Shown: piece by piece, positions 7,875 through 11,627 of the stretch | Layout of the letters: every line of letters starts with the position of its first letter | How positions within the stretch are numbered: position 1 is the first letter of the stretch | The notes under the pieces: generated by a model | The model's input: the letters and a program-made list of their open reading frames with translations, nothing else | Told to the model about the DNA's origin: nothing | The model's database searches: none | Origin: an uncultured Muribaculum sp. | GTDB lineage: Bacteria; Bacteroidota; Bacteroidia; Bacteroidales; Muribaculaceae | Reading direction: 5' to 3' | Length of the DNA stretch: 11,627 nt | Assembly: GCF_910583865.1 (NCBI RefSeq) | Contig: NZ_CAJTYX010000060.1 | Location: forward strand, 1-11,627 | Made by a program: the position numbers and the translations under genes

Positions 7875-7931
7875 CGGGACAAAAGAACCTGCGGGACATT
7901 CTGGACTGTCGCGTCAGGTTCTTTTGTCCCG
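7875..7931. terminator. Long hairpin between fabD and nadC
   Basis: Arms 7875-7891 and 7915-7931 are a perfect 17-bp inverted repeat (CGGGACAAAAGAACCTG and its complement) around a 23-base loop. The loop can extend the stem after a mismatch (GACA/TGTC) and begins by repeating CGGGAC. It lies 23 bases after the fabD stop, so a terminator for rho-fabD is the simplest reading. However, the U-rich tail (ATTGTTTTT) is on the plus-strand side; the minus transcript continues UUAAUCC. It could instead be an mRNA 3'-end stabiliser or a dispersed repeat. Confidence 0.6.
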
Positions 7932-7954
7932 ATTGTTTTTCTGCCTATTCCGGA

Positions 7955-8851
7955 TCAGAGTTTCTCGAAGCCGGAAATGGTAAGCTCGGTGCCTTTGCCG
8001 ATTTTAGCCACGAGGCCCTGAAGTACTTTGCCGGGACCGAATTCGATGAATTCGTCGGCTCCGTCGGCAATCATGTTCTGTACGGTCTTTGTCCAACGTA
8101 CCGGAGCGGTGAGCTGGGCGATGAGGTTGGCCTTGATTTCGGCGGGATCGGTATGGGGGAGGGCATCCACGTTCTGATATACGGGGCACTTTGGTGAGTG
8201 TACCGGAGTGTTCTCGATTGCCGCAGCAAGCTCGGCACGGGCGGGTTCCATGCAGGGGCTGTGGAACGCTCCACCGACCTTAAGCTTTAGCGCGCGTTTT
8301 GCGCCGGCTTCGGTGGCTTTAGCGCATGCTGTGTCTATGGCCTCGATTTCTCCGGAGATGACGAGCTGTCCGGGACAGTTGTAGTTGGCGCATACGACCA
8401 CTCCGTCGACGCTCTCGCAGATTTCCTCTACCTTTTCGTCGGGAAGGGCGATGATGGCGGCCATGGTCGAGGGTTTAAGCTCGCATGCTTTCTGCATGGC
8501 CTGGGCGCGTGCGCTTACCAGACGCAGTCCGTCCTCGAAGCTGAGGGCGCCGGCAACGACAAGTGCGCAAAATTCACCGAGGGAGTGACCGGCTGCCATG
8601 TCGGGCTTGATGCCCGTGGTCTCTTCGATGACCTTGGCGATGATCACTGAATGGAGGAATATCGCAGGCTGTGTTACCTTGGTCTGGCGAAGATCTTCGT
8701 CTGTGCCTTCAAACATTATGTCGGTGATGCGGAATCCGAGGATTTCGTTGGCTTTTTCAAACATTGCGCGTGCCTCGGCATTGTTGTCGTATAGGTCTTT
8801 GCCCATACCGACGAACTGGGCGCCTTGGCCGGGAAATACAAATGCTTTCAT
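7955..8851 (-). CDS. fabD: Malonyl-CoA:ACP transacylase
   Basis: FabD moves malonyl from CoA to acyl carrier protein, supplying malonyl-ACP for fatty acid elongation and, in BioC-type organisms, the substrate for the first biotin step. The 298-residue protein is of family length. PGQGAQ (7-12) forms the oxyanion region, GHSLGE (88-93) holds the nucleophile S90, R115 lies in the SARAQAM segment, and H197 in GGAFHSP completes the dyad. No Shine-Dalgarno sequence precedes the ATG. The gene lies 67 bases after rho with no consensus promoter or clear hairpin between them, so read-through from rho is possible. It is followed by a strong hairpin, then by nadC and the bio genes. Confidence 0.97.
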   Translation of the reverse strand: MKAFVFPGQGAQFVGMGKDLYDNNAEARAMFEKANEILGFRITDIMFEGTDEDLRQTKVTQPAIFLHSVIIAKVIEETTGIKPDMAAGHSLGEFCALVVAGALSFEDGLRLVSARAQAMQKACELKPSTMAAIIALPDEKVEEICESVDGVVVCANYNCPGQLVISGEIEAIDTACAKATEAGAKRALKLKVGGAFHSPCMEPARAELAAAIENTPVHSPKCPVYQNVDALPHTDPAEIKANLIAQLTAPVRWTKTVQNMIADGADEFIEFGPGKVLQGLVAKIGKGTELTISGFEKL

Positions 8852-8918
8852 AATTGGATTGATTGGTTATAATATGTATTATTGTAGTTTCATCAGTGGG
8901 GACAGCGGCATTTCGCGG

Positions 8919-11042
8919 TCATGCATTCATGCTGCGGAGCAGTTCGTCGTTGTCGCGTGTCTTTTCCATCTGGTCGCGCATGAACTCCATTGCCTCGATC
9001 GACGTGCGGTCGCTGAGGTAACGGCGCAGGATCCATATGCGCTGAAGGGTCTCCTGGCGCTGCAGTAGGTCATCGCGACGTGTGCTTGACGCCATGATGT
9101 CGACGGCGGGGAATATGCGTTTGTTGGAGAGCTTGCGGTCGAGCTGCAGCTCCATGTTGCCTGTTCCTTTGAACTCCTCGAATATGACTTCGTCCATCTT
9201 GGAACTTGTTTCGGTCAAAGCCGTGGCGATGATGGTGAGCGAGCCGCCACCTTCGATGTTACGCGCGGCACCGAAGAACCGTTTCGGCTTCTGCAAGGCA
9301 TTCGCGTCGACACCTCCGGAGAGGATTTTTCCGGATGCGGGCGATACTGTGTTGTAGGCGCGTGCGAGGCGTGTGATGGAATCGAGGAGTATTACCACGT
9401 CGTGGCCGCATTCGACAAGACGTTTTGCTTTTTCAAGGACGATGCCCGCAATCTTCACGTGGCGGTCTGCGGGTTCGTCGAATGTCGATGCGATGACCTC
9501 GGCGTTGACGCTGCGGCTCATGTCGGTTACCTCCTCCGGACGCTCGTCGATGAGGAGAATCATTATGTAGGTCTCGGGATGGTTTTCAGCTATGGCGTTG
9601 GCGATATCTTTCAGCAGGATGGTCTTACCGGTCTTTGGGGGCGCCACGATAAGTCCTCGTTGCCCCTTGCCGATTGGTGAGAACATGTCGACCACGCGTG
9701 TGGATATGTTGCTCGAACGTCCGCCGGTGAGGTCGAATTTCTCGTCGGGGAAGAGCGGGGTGAGATGCTCGAAAGGTACACGGTCGCGGATAAACTCGGG
9801 TGTACGTCCGTTGACGTCGCGGACTTCTCCGAGCGGGAAGTATTTTTCGTTTTCTTTCGGCGGACGAATCCAGCCCTCTACCACGTCGCCGGTCTTTAGT
9901 CCGTATTGTTTGATCTGCTGCTGCGTGACGTAGATGTCGTCGGGGGAAGGCAGATAGTTGTAGTCGCTTGAGCGGAGGAATCCGTAGCCTTCCGGCGTTA
10001 TTTCGAGAACGCCGGAGGCGAGGAGCAACCCTTCGAAATCGTATCGGGGCTGTTGCGGTTCGGGCACGAAATCCCGGTTATTATTATTGTTGTTGCGGTT
10101 GCGTTTGTTTTTCTTGCCGAGCTGCTGTTGCTGTTTTTGTGTGGCCATGTTCTGTGCGGGTTCCTGGATGACTATGGGTGCAGACGCCACTGCGGCGGCT
10201 GCCTCCTCCTTTTCGCGTTGTGAACGAGGCACGAATTTGCGCTCGGTGCGGAAGAATGATCCGAATGAAGTGTCTTTGGAGGGTCGGAAATCACGTTTCT
10301 TCGGTTGCTGTTCTGCCGCTTGCGTCTGTTCATCCGGTTGGATCCTGTCGTTATTTGATTCGTCTGATGAAACGGCTGCTTCCGTTGTGGCAGAATTGTC
10401 AATAGCAGGAGCAGGCAACAGTATCTGCTCTTTTGTCACATCCGCCGGGGCCGGGAGCGCAATCTCGGCCGTCTCATTATCAGTAGGCTGCTCTGACTGC
10501 TGGTCTACAGGTTTTGACGGATGGTCTGTTTCCGGCAGTTGCTTTATGGCCTGTAGCTCGACTCTGGCTTTTTCCGCAGCCGCCTCTGCGGCAAGCTGTG
10601 CCTTGGAAGGACGGCCAGGTTTACGGCGCGGTGGTTGTGGGATTTCCTGCGAGGTTTCGTCTGTTGCCTCCGAGGTGGATGTCTGCTGTTGGAGAGATTT
10701 ATCCTTTTTGCCTTGGCGCGTGGGATCGTTTTTTGCCTTTTTGCCTTTTTCGGGCTGATTCGATGTGTTTCCTGTTGTGGAGTCGGCAGCTATGTCCTGT
10801 GGTGCGTTTCCGTCATCGGCTGTTTTCTGCTGACGCGTTTTCTTTTGCCGTGGCTGGCGTGCTTTTTTATTATTAGGGTTGTTCGTAGCCGAGTTTGTGG
10901 CTGCAACGTCGGCTTGTTGGTCGAGAATCTTGTAGACAAGATCCTCTTTATTTTCGGCGTTGAATTTCTTTATGCCTAAGCTGTCGGCTATATCGGCCAG
11001 TTGTTGAGACGACATTGCGTCGAGTTCGTCGTATTTGTACAT
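8919..11042 (-). CDS. rho: Transcription termination factor Rho with long disordered insert
   Basis: Rho is a hexameric RNA-dependent ATPase that ends transcription. I start it at 11042 (MYKYDELDAMSSQQ...), giving 707 residues; AAGG lies 5 bases upstream, and the Rho_N domain begins at once (1-43). An in-frame ATG at 11156 would add 38 unlike residues. Residues ~44-332 are a low-complexity insert rich in Q, N, K, P, E and A, with basic stretches, an AT-hook-like RRKPGRPSK (139-147), a Q run and an N run (317-322). The primary RNA-binding domain follows (FEGLLLASGVLEI...GYGFLRS, ~336-415). The ATPase core has Walker A APPKTGKT (467-474), E500 in LLIDERPEEVT, Walker B VVILLDS (D554), and the secondary RNA site around KPKRFFGAARN (585-595). 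E. coli Rho has 419 residues; the excess is mostly this insert. In Bacteroides, a comparable Rho insert is reported to drive condensate formation. Confidence 0.96.
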   Translation of the reverse strand: MYKYDELDAMSSQQLADIADSLGIKKFNAENKEDLVYKILDQQADVAATNSATNNPNNKKARQPRQKKTRQQKTADDGNAPQDIAADSTTGNTSNQPEKGKKAKNDPTRQGKKDKSLQQQTSTSEATDETSQEIPQPPRRKPGRPSKAQLAAEAAAEKARVELQAIKQLPETDHPSKPVDQQSEQPTDNETAEIALPAPADVTKEQILLPAPAIDNSATTEAAVSSDESNNDRIQPDEQTQAAEQQPKKRDFRPSKDTSFGSFFRTERKFVPRSQREKEEAAAAVASAPIVIQEPAQNMATQKQQQQLGKKNKRNRNNNNNNRDFVPEPQQPRYDFEGLLLASGVLEITPEGYGFLRSSDYNYLPSPDDIYVTQQQIKQYGLKTGDVVEGWIRPPKENEKYFPLGEVRDVNGRTPEFIRDRVPFEHLTPLFPDEKFDLTGGRSSNISTRVVDMFSPIGKGQRGLIVAPPKTGKTILLKDIANAIAENHPETYIMILLIDERPEEVTDMSRSVNAEVIASTFDEPADRHVKIAGIVLEKAKRLVECGHDVVILLDSITRLARAYNTVSPASGKILSGGVDANALQKPKRFFGAARNIEGGGSLTIIATALTETSSKMDEVIFEEFKGTGNMELQLDRKLSNKRIFPAVDIMASSTRRDDLLQRQETLQRIWILRRYLSDRTSIEAMEFMRDQMEKTRDNDELLRSMNA

Positions 11043-11418
11043 ATTGCCTTGTTTGGAATGGGCTTTGAGAGGTTTAATATCAAAAATGGAATTCCGGCCA
11101 CGTGGTGTGTCGTCAAGCATCATTAATACGGGAATACCGCAGATGAAATGCAACACTCCGTTGAAGATTGTCCGGTGGTGGATTGTGGTTGTAGCCGGAA
11201 TGGAGTCGATTTCTTGAATCTGTTTCTTTATCCAGCGCGTTTTGAAGTCGGGCGTGAATTTGTGAAATCAATTGTCAGGCCTGATGTATTGCGCATGATG
11301 CATACTTCTTGCCATCATCTGATGGGGCTGTGAAGAGGCTTTGTCGCTGAACACTGACTTTGGCCATAGGTTTGCGTGTGAGATTTCTATCTATGCCGTA
11401 TGTCGGTCGAAACCGCTG
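11043..11418 (-). promoter_or_regulatory. Long rho leader, non-coding region
   Basis: About 370 bases lie between the best rho promoter and the chosen rho start. I see no convincing gene here. Contents: the in-frame but unlikely rho extension (11043-11156), a C-rich/G-poor segment (11161-11210), a perfect 10-bp palindrome TCAGGCCTGA (11275-11284), a small hairpin (CCATC/GATGG at 11312-11325), and a possible 30-codon leader frame (11275-11367). A long leader on rho suggests control of its own expression, as known for E. coli rho; this is inference. Confidence 0.45.
11161..11210 (-). promoter_or_regulatory. C-rich, G-poor segment: candidate rut site in rho leader
   Basis: In the transcribed (minus) sense these 50 bases contain 20 C and only 5 G, with many YC pairs and little scope for G-C pairing. 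Such C>G bubbles are the usual mark of Rho utilisation sites. Lying inside the transcript for Rho itself, it could mediate autoregulation. The base counts are direct; the function is inferred. Confidence 0.35.
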
Positions 11419-11453
11419 CAAAGGTAGTGATTTCTCTCGAATTAACAAATTTA
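11419..11453 (-). promoter_or_regulatory. rho promoter region with two overlapping -7 motifs
   Basis: On the minus strand, TACCTTTG (11426-11419) fits TAnnTTTG, and a TTTG lies exactly 19 bases upstream (11449-11446), giving a full -33/-7 pair with a start near 11413. That same TTTG is also the end of a second perfect -7 motif, TAAATTTG (11453-11446), which would start near 11440 but lacks a clear -33. Either or both may be used. Confidence 0.65.
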
Positions 11454-11486
11454 ATAAACGAAAGTTCGCATTGGATAAACGAAAGT
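11454..11486. repeat. 12-bp direct repeats 21 bp apart upstream of rho promoter
   Basis: ATAAACGAAAGT occurs at 11454-11465 and again, identical, at 11475-11486. The start-to-start distance is 21 bp, two helical turns. The nearer copy lies 4 bases upstream of the -33 TTTG of the main rho promoter, or within the spacer of the alternative one. This is the geometry of a dimer-binding operator or activator site. Confidence 0.5.
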
Positions 11487-11534
11487 GTCCGCGCAGGGAT
11501 GCAATTCTGCGGCAGTAGTGGTGTTTTTTATGCA

Positions 11535-11566
11535 ACGAGTCCGAAAACTTGCGTTTCCGGACTCGT
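11535..11566. terminator. Hairpin just downstream of tRNA-fMet
   Basis: Arms 11535-11548 and 11553-11566 form a 14-bp stem with one A/C mismatch (11544/11557) and a TTGC loop. It begins 8 bases past the 3' end of the minus-strand tRNA, so it probably ends or trims that transcript. The following minus-strand bases are UGCAUAAAAAAC, not a U tract, so it may be a processing or Rho-assisted end, not a classical terminator. Confidence 0.5.
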
Positions 11567-11574
11567 CATTGAAG

Positions 11575-11627
<53 letters not shown>

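Noticed and set aside
10076..10135. Trinucleotide-like repeats (TTA/TTG and CTG runs)
   Set aside because: They simply code the Asn and Gln runs of the Rho insert and are not separate repeat elements.
10087..10758. 223-codon plus-strand frame rich in Cys, Ser and Ala
   Set aside because: It is antisense to the low-complexity part of rho; its composition mirrors the repeated codons of that insert.
11043..11156. N-terminal extension of Rho from an upstream ATG
   Set aside because: The 38 residues do not resemble Rho; MYKYDEL at 11042 begins the Rho_N domain directly and has AAGG just upstream.

Overview
The window is ordinary chromosomal housekeeping DNA from a member of the Bacteroidota, most likely order Bacteroidales; a Muribaculaceae-like genome is my guess and is not proven. 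The pointers are promoter elements of the TAnnTTTG type, few Shine-Dalgarno sequences, a BioG-BioC fusion protein, and a Rho factor with a very long Q/N/K/P-rich insert. I see no mobile element, CRISPR array, phage gene or toxin system.

Layout. A ClpC-type AAA+ unfoldase (128-2728, +) has its own promoter and ends at a hairpin (2756-2792) shared with the convergent minus-strand genes. All other genes are on the minus strand. Read in their own direction from the right edge they are: a partial initiator tRNA-fMet (11575-11627) with a hairpin after it; a ~530-base non-coding stretch holding the rho promoter and a long leader; rho (8919-11042); fabD (7955-8851); a large hairpin (7875-7931); the overlapping operon nadC-bioF-bioGC-bioD (7831-3842); an intergenic region with a palindrome; and a two-gene unit of a DEDDy 3'-5' exonuclease and a 65-residue membrane protein (3676-2850).

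How the genes work together. FabD makes malonyl-ACP. The BioC half of the fusion methylates malonyl-ACP to start pimelate synthesis, and the BioG half removes the methyl group from finished pimeloyl-ACP methyl ester. BioF condenses pimeloyl-ACP with alanine, and BioD closes the ureido ring of dethiobiotin. BioA and BioB are not in the window. NadC, of NAD synthesis, is the first gene of this operon and overlaps bioF by one base.

Points most worth a second look: the rho control region (12-bp direct repeats 21 bp apart, overlapping promoter motifs, a leader of about 370 bases with a C-rich, G-poor segment that could be a rut site); the Rho disordered insert with an AT-hook-like motif; the perfect 15-bp tandem duplication at the BioG/BioC junction; the 17-bp-arm hairpin between fabD and nadC; and the unexplained small membrane protein coupled to the exonuclease. 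I found no clearly novel system.
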